From IMG/VR virus record IMGVR_UViG_3300014050_000092, positions 1-31,489 of that record: a stretch of 31,489 nt of DNA; one strand, 5' to 3'. This DNA is from a virus. Numbering within the stretch: position 1 is the stretch's first letter; every line of letters begins with the position of its first letter. Both the position numbers and the translations under genes were made by a program. Shown piece by piece: positions 27,042 to 31,489 of this stretch. The notes beneath the pieces were generated by a model. The model did not search any database and had not been told where the DNA came from. It saw only the letters and a list, made by a program, of their open reading frames with translations.

Positions 27042-27701
27042 TTACTTAGATGTACGCAAATAAACTTTTCTTACTGTTGCTGGATACCACTTTTCTCCGC
27101 CTAAAACAGTCGGTATGGCATCTCTGTTAAGGTTATCTGCAATTAATTTATACGATAAACCAAGATTTCTTTCATTTTCTATTCTTTTAAGAACTGCTTC
27201 ATTTACAAGAGGTAGTGGACCTAAATCAACTCCCCAAACTTTTCCATTGTTGCGTCTATCTTGGTGAACATCTTTTTGACGAAGCGAAATCATTCCGCGT
27301 TCCATCTCAGCCATGGCAGACATAATTGTTACAACAAATCTTCCTTGATAAGTTGCAGTGTCCAAACCTAAATCAAGAAGTGCTAGACGCCAGTTGTATT
27401 TATGTGAACGGTCAACAATGCTAAGAAAGTCACGAGTTGAACGAGCAAGTCGGTCAAGACGAGTGACAAAGAGGGCTTCTGCTTTACCAGCATCTAAATC
27501 ATCCAAGGCTTTTTTCAAGACAGGACGACCAGTAATGTTCTTTCCAGAACGACCCTCTTCACGAAGCATCTCTACTTCATACCCTTGCGACTCTGCTGCA
27601 TAGCGAAGTTGCTTTTCTTGGGCATCAAGGCTTACCCCGTCATCCACCTGCATCTGAGTGGAGACTCGGGCATAGCAGTAGGCAATTTTCTTTTCTGTCA
27701 C
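27042..27701 (-). CDS. Serine recombinase (resolvase/invertase type)
   Basis: 219 aa. The N-terminal catalytic domain (1-140) has YARVSTQMQ with the nucleophile Ser14, then EEGRSGKNITGRP, VTRLDRLARSTRDF and AEMERGMISLRQ, the conserved Arg- and Ser-bearing motifs of this family. The C-terminus has a short linker and a helix-turn-helix (LSYKLIADNLNRDAIPT...KWYPATVRKVYL). It lacks the long zinc and coiled-coil region of large integrases, so it is a resolvase/invertase-size enzyme of the type frequent in actinobacteria and their phages. GTG start overlaps the stop of the upstream membrane gene by four bases. It may integrate, resolve or invert DNA; the target site is unknown. Confidence 0.9.
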   Translation of the reverse strand: MTEKKIAYCYARVSTQMQVDDGVSLDAQEKQLRYAAESQGYEVEMLREEGRSGKNITGRPVLKKALDDLDAGKAEALFVTRLDRLARSTRDFLSIVDRSHKYNWRLALLDLGLDTATYQGRFVVTIMSAMAEMERGMISLRQKDVHQDRRNNGKVWGVDLGPLPLVNEAVLKRIENERNLGLSYKLIADNLNRDAIPTVLGGEKWYPATVRKVYLRTSK

Positions 27702-27892
27702 TTAACGACCTTGAAAATCTCCTTAGTTGACTTTTTGTTTTTTCCACTTCTAAACAAGTTAAGAAAGGCTTGACCAAAGGCAACCAACAAAGCCAAACCA
27801 ACAAAAGCAACGATTAGTAGCAAAGCGCTACCAAGAACATACATACCTAGTTCAAAAGCCAACTCGAATGGTGCTTTCCAGTTAATATCCAT
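27698..27892 (-). CDS. Single-pass membrane protein coupled to recombinase
   Basis: 64 aa from the second of two adjacent ATGs, which has AGAGG at the better spacing. One strong transmembrane helix (YVLGSALLLIVAFVGLALLVAFGQAFL) is followed by a basic cytoplasmic tail (RSGKNKKSTKEIFKVVK). The stop overlaps the recombinase GTG by four bases, so both are made from one message. The operon is preceded by several palindromes. Function unknown; it could be a superinfection or lysis-control membrane protein. Confidence 0.72.
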   Translation of the reverse strand: MDINWKAPFELAFELGMYVLGSALLLIVAFVGLALLVAFGQAFLNLFRSGKNKKSTKEIFKVVK

Positions 27893-27907
27893 CATTTCCT
27901 CTTTTCT

Positions 27908-27922
27908 AGCGTAATTTACGCT
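27908..27922. promoter_or_regulatory. 15-bp palindrome next to recombinase-operon start
   Basis: Perfect arms AGCGTAA and TTACGCT around one T, 16 bases upstream of the membrane-protein ATG. Likely a regulator site in the leader of the recombinase operon. Confidence 0.45.
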
Positions 27923-27939
27923 TGCTTGAGCCTACCATA

Positions 27940-27967
27940 TGTATACTCTTAGACCTAAGTGTATACA
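27940..27967. promoter_or_regulatory. 28-bp near-perfect palindrome with two-base centre
   Basis: Left arm TGTATACTCTTAG (27940-27952) and right arm CTAAGTGTATACA (27955-27967) match at 12 of 13 positions around the dinucleotide AC. The length and two-base centre resemble 26-28-bp crossover sites bound by dimers of small serine recombinases. A dimeric repressor operator is the simpler alternative. Confidence 0.5.
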
Positions 27968-27971
27968 GAAT

Positions 27972-27992
27972 ATAAGCACATAGCGTGCTTAT
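27972..27992 (-). terminator. Hairpin after the 24-aa gene, possible terminator
   Basis: Perfect 8-bp arms ATAAGCAC and GTGCTTAT with a 5-base loop, 26 bases past the 24-aa gene's stop. On the minus strand it is followed by ATTCTG, only weakly T-rich. It could be a terminator or part of the recombinase-operon control region. Confidence 0.42.
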
Positions 27993-28017
27993 TTATAACC
28001 TTCATATTGGACGATTT

Positions 28018-28092
28018 TTACCCTAACGCTATCCAAATGAGCGTAAAGATAAGAATTGTGGCAGTTAGTCCGCCTAATAGGAACATAATCAT
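28018..28092 (-). CDS. 24-aa membrane microprotein
   Basis: Begins MIMFLLGGLTATILIF and ends IWIALG; almost wholly a single transmembrane helix with no charged residues. The ATG at 28092 overlaps the stop of the upstream zinc-finger gene by four bases (ATGA). A strong AAGGAG ribosome site lies eight bases before it, within that gene. The coupling and the ribosome site argue that it is translated despite its size. Membrane microproteins of this kind can regulate holins or channels; the role here is unknown. Confidence 0.6.
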   Translation of the reverse strand: MIMFLLGGLTATILIFTLIWIALG

Positions 28093-28211
28093 TTCTTATG
28101 CTCCTTCATATGTCGAACTAGTGTGAAGTGTGCAAAGCCAGAGCGAACTTCAATTTCTTTCTTGCATTCAGGGCAGATTACTCTGCGATTGGCTGGAACA
28201 TTACTACTCAT
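28089..28211 (-). CDS. 40-aa zinc-finger-like protein
   Basis: Starts MSSNVPANRRVICPECK. A C-P-E-C pair (residues 13 and 16) plus H-x(6)-H-x(4)-H in the tail (FAHFTLVRHMKEHKK) can bind one zinc ion in a C2H2 manner. An upstream in-frame ATG at 28325 would give 78 aa, but that extension lies entirely across the 54-aa gene in another frame, and its sequence is low-quality as protein. The start at 28211 overlaps the 54-aa gene by 8 bases. Likely a small nucleic-acid-binding protein. Confidence 0.65.
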   Translation of the reverse strand: MSSNVPANRRVICPECKKEIEVRSGFAHFTLVRHMKEHKK

Positions 28212-28368
28212 CGCAACCACAGGGTTTGTCGTAATCGAACTCGCAGAAGCAACATCCCATTTTTTCTCCATGTGCTTTGCAGTAGTAAGTAAATTGGTGT
28301 TCATCGCAACACACCCAAAGTTCATCCATAATTTCGTAGAACTCTGTTGTATCTATTGGTTTTGACAT
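28204..28368 (-). CDS. 54-aa cysteine-rich putative zinc-binding protein
   Basis: ATG at 28368 with AAAGGA upstream. The protein runs MSKPIDTTEFYEIMDELWVC and continues with Cys at about 20, 21, 30, 38, 39, 41, 49 and 51 and His at 24 and 33, ending CGCDE. Eight Cys and two His in 54 residues strongly suggest two zinc sites. The open frame has no internal stop, and the promoter just upstream is close to consensus. It is the first of three overlapping tiny genes. Function unknown; zinc-ribbon microproteins in phages often bind host polymerase or nucleic acids. Confidence 0.75.
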   Translation of the reverse strand: MSKPIDTTEFYEIMDELWVCCDEHQFTYYCKAHGEKMGCCFCEFDYDKPCGCDE

Positions 28369-28395
28369 AGCCGTCCTTTCGTCGTTGTTACCCTA

Positions 28396-28446
28396 AGTCT
28401 AAAACCTCTAGAATAGAATGTCAAGTTTTCCAGACGCCCTTTCCGT
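28396..28446 (-). promoter_or_regulatory. Promoter module copy 1 (consensus promoter plus upstream box)
   Basis: On the minus strand TTGACA (28424-28419), a 17-base spacer and TAGACT (28401-28396) form a near-consensus promoter. Seven bases upstream of the -35 is the box at 28446-28432 (ACGGAAAGGG core) shared with three other sites in the window. It drives the 54/40/24-aa gene set, with a leader of about 20 bases and a ribosome site. The box overlaps the stop of the next gene upstream. Confidence 0.65.
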
Positions 28447-28973
28447 CAGTCTATGAGGGCGACCCGAATGGGAGGGAAGGGTTCTACAGGGGAGAGGGAG
28501 GTAAGGGGGAAACGCCAACCGTTCATCTCTGGGCTGGAGTCAAAGTATTCGGCGTGTTGCATAGCGACATCTGCTGGGATGTAGCCGTAAATCTTTACCT
28601 CGGAGAAGAAGTCTGGGTCTAAAACTTTACAGGCAAAGATGACCTTGCCAACATCTTTCTCCCAAATTGGAACGTGGTCCTTAGTGCGAACTGTTCTGAC
28701 TTCAATGTTATCGCCAACATCAGAGAACTTGCCTCGTTCTTTGTGGAAGCGCTTACTGTAAACAGGAACACTCCATTGGCGGTCAGTGACATAAGCAACT
28801 GCCACCTCTGCGACCATAGTTCTTATGGTGGCAAGAAGTTCGTGTTCTAACTTTCCGTTTTCAAGACCTGCTTGATAGTTGGGGCGGTTAGTGCCTCCGC
28901 GTTTTTCAAGCCAGCGATGTTTTGCTAAGTCGTAGCAGGTCTCTAACTCTCTTTGAGGTATCCGAACAATCAT
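28446..28973 (-). CDS. Hypothetical protein, possible PD-(D/E)XK-like nuclease
   Basis: 175 aa. The N-terminal helix region carries a conserved-looking glutamate (EHELLATIRTMVAEVAVAYV). Then comes a strand-turn-strand FSDVGDNIEVRTVRT (about 83-97), followed by VIFACKVLDPDF and VKIYGYIPA. The order E...D-x-x-(x)-x-E-x-R plus later strands resembles phage PD-(D/E)XK nucleases in which Arg or Lys follows the acidic pair. The C-terminus ends FPLTSLSP. I have seen similar phage proteins but the fold is an inference. The ATG overlaps the stop of the preceding gene by one base (TAATG). Confidence 0.75.
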   Translation of the reverse strand: MIVRIPQRELETCYDLAKHRWLEKRGGTNRPNYQAGLENGKLEHELLATIRTMVAEVAVAYVTDRQWSVPVYSKRFHKERGKFSDVGDNIEVRTVRTKDHVPIWEKDVGKVIFACKVLDPDFFSEVKIYGYIPADVAMQHAEYFDSSPEMNGWRFPLTSLSPVEPFPPIRVALID

Positions 28974-29359
28974 TACTCAACGCCAAAGTATTTCTTAAGC
29001 CATATTGCCTTATCTACATCATAAGGTTTATTTGGGGTCTTATCTTCGTAGTCATCGCCATAGTTATAAGTAATGTTTTCAGTTACATCAATAATGTAAG
29101 TAGCGCCTAAACACTCGTAAGACCAGTTATGTTCTTTTTCTCTTTCAGAGGCATCCATTTCCATAAATGAAGGAGGGTCTAAATCTTCATCATTGTCATC
29201 AATCCATGAGTAATACTTTGCGTGTGACTTTGCTAGATACTCTGCTTCACCACTTGAGTCTGCGTTTCCGTGAGTATTGCAACTATCGCAATACCAAACC
29301 CAGCCAGCAACTGTGCTTTTACAGGTTTTGTTTGTAATGATGTCTTGTAGTGTTTCCAT
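28973..29359 (-). CDS. Acidic protein with small Cys/His motif (hypothetical)
   Basis: 128 aa, strongly acidic in the middle (DDNDEDLDPPSFMEMDASERE). Residues about 20-33 have WYCDSCNTHGNA, a C-x-x-C plus His that could bind a metal with a later Cys. The start ATG has AAAGGA seven bases upstream. It is the first gene downstream of promoter module copy 2 and is coupled to the nuclease-like gene (TAATG). Acidic surface proteins of phages may mimic DNA; that is speculation. No family recognised. Confidence 0.75.
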   Translation of the reverse strand: METLQDIITNKTCKSTVAGWVWYCDSCNTHGNADSSGEAEYLAKSHAKYYSWIDDNDEDLDPPSFMEMDASEREKEHNWSYECLGATYIIDVTENITYNYGDDYEDKTPNKPYDVDKAIWLKKYFGVE

Positions 29360-29391
29360 TTTTAAGTCCTTTCGTCATTTGTCTTGAGAAT

Positions 29392-29441
29392 ATAGTAAGT
29401 CTATACAATGAAAAGTGCAACTTTTTGCGCTCTCTTTCCGT
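29392..29441 (-). promoter_or_regulatory. Promoter module copy 2
   Basis: On the minus strand TTGCAC (29420-29415), a 17-base spacer and TACTAT (29397-29392) precede the 128-aa gene. Six bases upstream of the -35 lies the box ACGGAAAGAGAGCGC (29441-29427). A pyrimidine-rich tract and an inverted repeat TTTCCG/CGGAAA lie further upstream, to about 29470. The gap 29360-29477 holds nothing else. Confidence 0.6.
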
Positions 29442-29477
29442 TATAAGAAGAAGCGGAAAAAAGGAGGGGAGGGGGGG

Positions 29478-29663
29478 TTAGGTGCGAGGTTTGGGAGGTT
29501 TGGGGGTGACCAGTTCCCTGACCATGTGGACGTTGTACATAATGTCGCCTGTGGCGTTGAGCAGGGTCAGCACTTCAGCAAAGGCTTTTTTGCGTGCCTT
29601 TTGACATCCAGTGCATGGGCATACCCAATCGCCGCGTTCTGGCGTCTGGTTTGGGTCAGCCAT
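29478..29663 (-). CDS. Small CPCTGC zinc-binding protein (hypothetical)
   Basis: 61 aa. Begins MADPNQTPERGDWVCPCTGC; three Cys within six residues probably bind metal. A helix follows (KARKKAFAEVLTLLN), and the tail is Pro/Lys-rich (TPKPPKPRT). The start ATG has GGAGAA upstream. I recall small actinophage proteins with the same W-V-C-P-C-T-G-C motif and unknown role. Its coding sequence is unusually C-rich near the 3' end (the plus strand reads as G runs), which shapes the G-rich flank of the promoter module. Confidence 0.72.
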   Translation of the reverse strand: MADPNQTPERGDWVCPCTGCQKARKKAFAEVLTLLNATGDIMYNVHMVRELVTPKPPKPRT

Positions 29664-29687
29664 CTTTTCTCCAATGCATGGGTTTTC

Positions 29688-29882
29688 CTATCTACATACA
29701 GAGCAATAAAATGGTGTGCGAAGGTTCTCTGCTTTAGTAACAATGACCTGAGAGCATTTAGAGCATCTAGCCTCTACCAACCCGCGTTTTGCTAAAGAAT
29801 CATCAGTTTTTATAGTCAAAGAGCGAGTGTAGTAAACCTTGGTCAAATACCAAGTAAGCAATATACAAGTTATAGTAATCAA
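29688..29882 (-). CDS. Membrane-anchored zinc-ribbon protein
   Basis: 64 aa. An N-terminal hydrophobic helix (ITITCILLTWYLTKVYY) is followed by a C-terminal ribbon with C-S-K-C (about 40-43) and C-S-V-C (about 60-63), the classic C-x2-C...C-x2-C zinc layout. The start is TTG at 29882, with AGAGGA seven bases upstream, and overlaps the stop of the preceding gene by four bases (TTGA), which supports the rare start codon. Function unknown; the zinc ribbon may recruit a partner to the membrane. Confidence 0.7.
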   Translation of the reverse strand: MITITCILLTWYLTKVYYTRSLTIKTDDSLAKRGLVEARCSKCSQVIVTKAENLRTPFYCSVCR

Positions 29883-30127
29883 TCTTCATCCTCTTTTTGT
29901 TCTATTGGGGCAACACCAAAATCAACAATAATGTGGTACGCCGCTTCTATGTAGATAGAAACATTTGAGATAAGGTCCTCTGGGTGGTGAAGTTCATCTT
30001 TGTTATGAACTCCCCAGTTCTTAGAAAGGTATTCCTTAAGTCCTGGAACCAGCGTATCTACAAACTCGTCAGAGGTCATATAGCCTCTTTTGCGTAACTC
30101 TTTATCTGTTACTCGTTTTTGCACCAT
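29879..30127 (-). CDS. Hypothetical helical protein (82 aa)
   Basis: 82 aa from ATG at 30127; a TTG two codons earlier is in frame but less likely. The sequence is a mix of helices with a basic start (MVQKRVTDKELRKRGYM) and an acidic end (EQKEDED). MTSDEFVDTLVPGLKEYL suggests a short DNA-binding or oligomerisation fold, but no family is recognised. There is no ribosome site: the -10 TAAGAT ends seven bases before the ATG, so the message is probably leaderless. Its stop is coupled to the membrane zinc-ribbon gene (TTGA). Confidence 0.7.
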   Translation of the reverse strand: MVQKRVTDKELRKRGYMTSDEFVDTLVPGLKEYLSKNWGVHNKDELHHPEDLISNVSIYIEAAYHIIVDFGVAPIEQKEDED

Positions 30128-30133
30128 TTTCAA

Positions 30134-30184
30134 ATCTTAGCACTTCTACAATAAAAAGTTGGTTTTTTCGCGCTCTTTTTCCGT
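30134..30184 (-). promoter_or_regulatory. Promoter module copy 3
   Basis: On the minus strand an extended -10 TGC-TAAGAT (30139-30134) lies 17 bases from a poor -35 (CCAACT, 30162-30157). Seven bases further is the box ACGGAAAAAGAGCGC (30184-30170). The weak -35 suggests the box helps recruit polymerase. The plus-strand gene at 30233 begins just to the right. Confidence 0.58.
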
Positions 30185-30220
30185 TATAAGGGGAAGAGGC
30201 AGAAAAGAAAAGGAGGGGTG

Positions 30221-30233
30221 TAGGATGGGGGGA
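30221..30233 (+). promoter_or_regulatory. -10 element for a leaderless proteasome-like gene
   Basis: TAGGAT at 30221-30226 ends seven bases before the ATG at 30233, so transcription would begin at or next to the start codon. There is no clear -35. A G run just before the ATG could also act as an unusual ribosome site. Confidence 0.35.
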
Positions 30234-30778
30234 TGACAACGGTAATTGGGATGCAGTTTGGGGATGGATGCTGGTTGGCATCTGACAGCCGAACAACTGG
30301 TGAGACAGGACGCCCCTACCACCACGACTGGGTTGAGAAAATAACGCAGCGTGGCGAATACCTAATTGCTGGCTCTGGAGATGCTGATGCTTGCGACATC
30401 ATTCAGCACGTTTGGCAGCCACCTGAGCCTCCTAAGAAAAATAGAAAAGATAAAGAGAATAACCTTTTCAACTTTATGGTGACAACAGTTTCGCCAAGTC
30501 TTCGCCAGTGTCTTGAAGATGGCGACTACGAGCAAGACAAAAATGATAAGGATGCTGGTTATCTTTTCCTTATTGCCCTTCGTGGAGTCATTTACGAAAT
30601 AGATAATTCAAATACTGTCTCGATGAGAGATGATGGCATTTATGGAATTGGCAGTGGCTCTAAGTATGCAATTGGTGCGCTATACGCTGGTGCGTCATAT
30701 ATAGATGCACTTGAGATTGCTGCAAAGAATGATATCTACACCGCAGCGCCGTTTAAGTATTACGAACAAGATAAGTAA
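30233..30778 (+). CDS. Proteasome beta-subunit-like Ntn hydrolase
   Basis: 181 aa. It begins MTTVIGMQFGDGCWLASDSR: after Met removal Thr becomes residue 1, with Asp at 17 (ASDSR) and Lys at 35 (VEKI), matching the Thr1-Asp17-Lys33 catalytic set of 20S proteasome beta and HslV subunits apart from a two-residue insertion. Later motifs fit too: LIAGSGDADACDI, IYGIGSGSKYAIGALYAG and DALEIAAKNDIYTAAP. There is no long propeptide, so Met excision alone would activate it, as in HslV. It probably assembles into rings and degrades peptides; host or phage targets are unknown. It stands alone on the plus strand among minus-strand genes and appears leaderless. Confidence 0.87.
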   Translation: MTTVIGMQFGDGCWLASDSRTTGETGRPYHHDWVEKITQRGEYLIAGSGDADACDIIQHVWQPPEPPKKNRKDKENNLFNFMVTTVSPSLRQCLEDGDYEQDKNDKDAGYLFLIALRGVIYEIDNSNTVSMRDDGIYGIGSGSKYAIGALYAGASYIDALEIAAKNDIYTAAPFKYYEQDK

Positions 30779-30821
30779 AGTTATACAATGACAGGTGCGT
30801 TTTTCTGCGCTCCCTTTCCGT
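30772..30821 (-). promoter_or_regulatory. Promoter module copy 4, facing into the proteasome-like gene
   Basis: The box ACGGAAAGGGAGCGC (30821-30807) lies six bases from a -35-like ACGCAC (30800-30795). The -10 position reads TACTTA (30777-30772). The CATTGTATA segment of the spacer is shared with copy 2. It points left into the 3' end of the plus-strand proteasome-like gene, so it would make an antisense RNA or is a relic. Confidence 0.45.
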
Positions 30822-30853
30822 TATAGGAGGCGGCGGAAGAAAAAAGGGGGAGA

Positions 30854-31087
30854 TTAGGGTGTGGGGTAGTTTTGGGTGTCGTCTGCAAGGAGACGTTCAA
30901 ATATGTCGTCAGGCATTTTGTGCCCGATTCTCTGGTGCGCTTTAAGATGGTCAATCATTTCTTGAGTTGACTCTGCTTTGTAGTAAGGCTCTGTGTCATC
31001 ACAAAAATAACACATGGCACAGATAACTCCGCCAGAAGAATGTTGGTAAACATTCACATCATCTTGAAACATCTTTGCATAGGTCAT
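30854..31087 (-). CDS. Small C2H2-like zinc protein (hypothetical)
   Basis: 77 aa. C-A-M-C-Y-F-C (about 23-29) followed by MIDHLKAHQRIGH gives enough Cys and His for a zinc finger. The pattern of a CxxC, then a helix with H-L-K-x-H, then GHKMPDD, recalls small actinophage proteins of unknown function. ATG at 31087 has no spaced ribosome site, but a -10 TATACT ends seven bases upstream, so it is likely leaderless. It ends inside a G-rich plus-strand stretch. Confidence 0.72.
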   Translation of the reverse strand: MTYAKMFQDDVNVYQHSSGGVICAMCYFCDDTEPYYKAESTQEMIDHLKAHQRIGHKMPDDIFERLLADDTQNYPTP

Positions 31088-31115
31088 ATCCCTAGTATAG
31101 GGGTTACTATTAGTT
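31088..31115. promoter_or_regulatory. 28-bp divergent leaderless promoter pair
   Basis: Between two divergent ATGs lie only 28 bases. On the minus strand TATACT (31099-31094) is 7 bases from ATG 31087. On the plus strand TACTAT (31105-31110) is 6 bases from ATG 31116. Both distances fit transcription starting at the start codon. Confidence 0.45.
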
Positions 31116-31430
31116 ATGCACTCCTTTGGCCGAGATTTTGATAATGAAGATGAGATGGATGATTATGTTGACTATCTTATTGCAGAGGGTATATTAGAAG
31201 AAGACGGCTTTGATGAGGACGGGGATATTACATATACATATAACTTTGTGAAGATGAAAGAGAAAAACCCAGAGTTATACGAAATGATAATTAATGACAT
31301 AAACGAAAGCCTTCTTCGCCTATACGAATTGGGCTTCGTTAAAGTAGACTATGACGAAAATCTTCAGGCTCATTTTTCGGCAACGGAAGATGGTGAAGAG
31401 TTTTTTAGAACATTTATGGAAGACAAATAA
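31116..31430 (+). CDS. Acidic protein with winged-helix-like C-terminus (hypothetical)
   Basis: 104 aa, very acidic (FDNEDEMDDYVDYL, EEDGFDEDGD). The C-terminal half (EMIINDINESLLRLYELGFVKVDYDENLQAHFSATEDGEEFF) reads as helix, then LGFVKVDYDE...HFSATEDG. That helix-wing order is typical of winged-helix regulators, but without the usual basic surface. It is probably leaderless. It ends four bases before the tRNA. Possibly an anti-repressor or DNA mimic; no family is recognised. Confidence 0.72.
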   Translation: MHSFGRDFDNEDEMDDYVDYLIAEGILEEDGFDEDGDITYTYNFVKMKEKNPELYEMIINDINESLLRLYELGFVKVDYDENLQAHFSATEDGEEFFRTFMEDK

Positions 31431-31434
31431 ATAC

Positions 31435-31489
31435 GCGGTTGTAGCGCAGTTGGTAGCGCGAGACCTTGCCAAGGTCTAGGTCGCGGGTT
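31435..31489 (+). tRNA. tRNA-Gly (GCC), truncated by window end
   Basis: The 5' acceptor strand GCGGTTG is followed by a D arm closed by GCGC/GCGC and an anticodon stem AGACC/GGTCT with loop TTGCCAA (anticodon GCC, glycine). The T-arm strand GCGGG then begins, and TT ends the window. The T loop and 3' acceptor strand are outside. It could be phage-encoded, which would fit the Gly-rich fibres, or a host gene at a prophage boundary. Confidence 0.88.

Noticed and set aside
27001-27408. 13-base match GTTGTATTTATGT near 27000 and again near 27393 inside the recombinase gene as a recombination repeat pair
   Set aside because: Short, AT-rich, not palindromic in the second copy and explained by coding sequence; probably chance.
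28089-28325. Single 78-aa gene starting at 28325
   Set aside because: Its first 38 codons lie out of frame across the 54-aa Cys-rich gene, which has the better ribosome site and promoter. The shorter start at 28211 is preferred.
29402-29475. Rho-independent terminator at the promoter modules
   Set aside because: The TTTCCG/CGGAAA stem has no T-tract on either side in the right place; spacing to the -35 fits a promoter box better.
29415-29795. Plus-strand 126-aa frame
   Set aside because: It crosses promoter module copy 2 and two minus-strand zinc-protein genes in antisense; its composition is not protein-like.

Overview
The window reads as a stretch of a double-stranded DNA tailed phage (or prophage) of a fairly low-GC actinobacterium. 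The host guess rests on three things: a serine recombinase of the short actinobacterial type with a resolvase N-terminus, a 20S-proteasome-like peptidase (proteasomes are an actinobacterial trait among bacteria), and small zinc-binding and membrane proteins of kinds common in actinophages. A freshwater actinobacterial host is plausible but cannot be shown from the sequence alone. No capsid, portal, protease or tape-measure gene lies in the window.

Layout. Positions 1-15943 (all minus strand) form a tail-fibre and adhesin block. From the transcriptional start of the block downwards it holds a giant collagen-like fibre (1307 aa), a second collagen-like fibre (640 aa), a seven-repeat beta-propeller, a 51-aa protein, a third collagen-like fibre (562 aa), a short collagen-like protein, an 1100-aa virion protein with a cyanophage-type core motif, two 112-aa proteins, and a glycine-rich fibre cut by the window edge. 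Positions 16058-18046 (minus) hold a metallophosphoesterase, a small HTH-like protein and a membrane protein. A divergent promoter and operator region at about 18050-18250 then leads into a plus-strand trio: an excisionase-like HTH protein, a PrimPol/SF3-helicase replication protein and a secreted HNH nuclease. That trio meets the minus-strand terminase genes (small, then large subunit) end to end with no gap. Upstream of terminase on the minus strand lie a two-helix holin-like protein, a roughly 1030-aa secreted PA14/coiled-coil/EEPPA-repeat protein, a serine recombinase and a one-helix membrane protein.

From 27.9 kb to the right end is a dense accessory region of very small genes, many with paired cysteines or histidines. 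It also has a phage-encoded proteasome-beta-like Ntn hydrolase, several apparently leaderless gene starts, and four copies of a promoter module with a shared upstream box. A truncated tRNA-Gly(GCC) ends the window.

How it fits together: the replication protein copies the genome, the terminase packages it, and the fibres and propeller offer a modular set of host-binding surfaces built from shared plug-in domains. The small-gene region looks like an early or regulatory region with its own promoter code. The most unusual signals are that repeated promoter module, the proteasome homologue, the swapped fibre modules, and the cluster of palindromes beside the serine recombinase. Three tiny overlapping genes (54, 40 and 24 aa) and a 51-aa gene were recovered by reading frames, start sites and ribosome binding sites directly.
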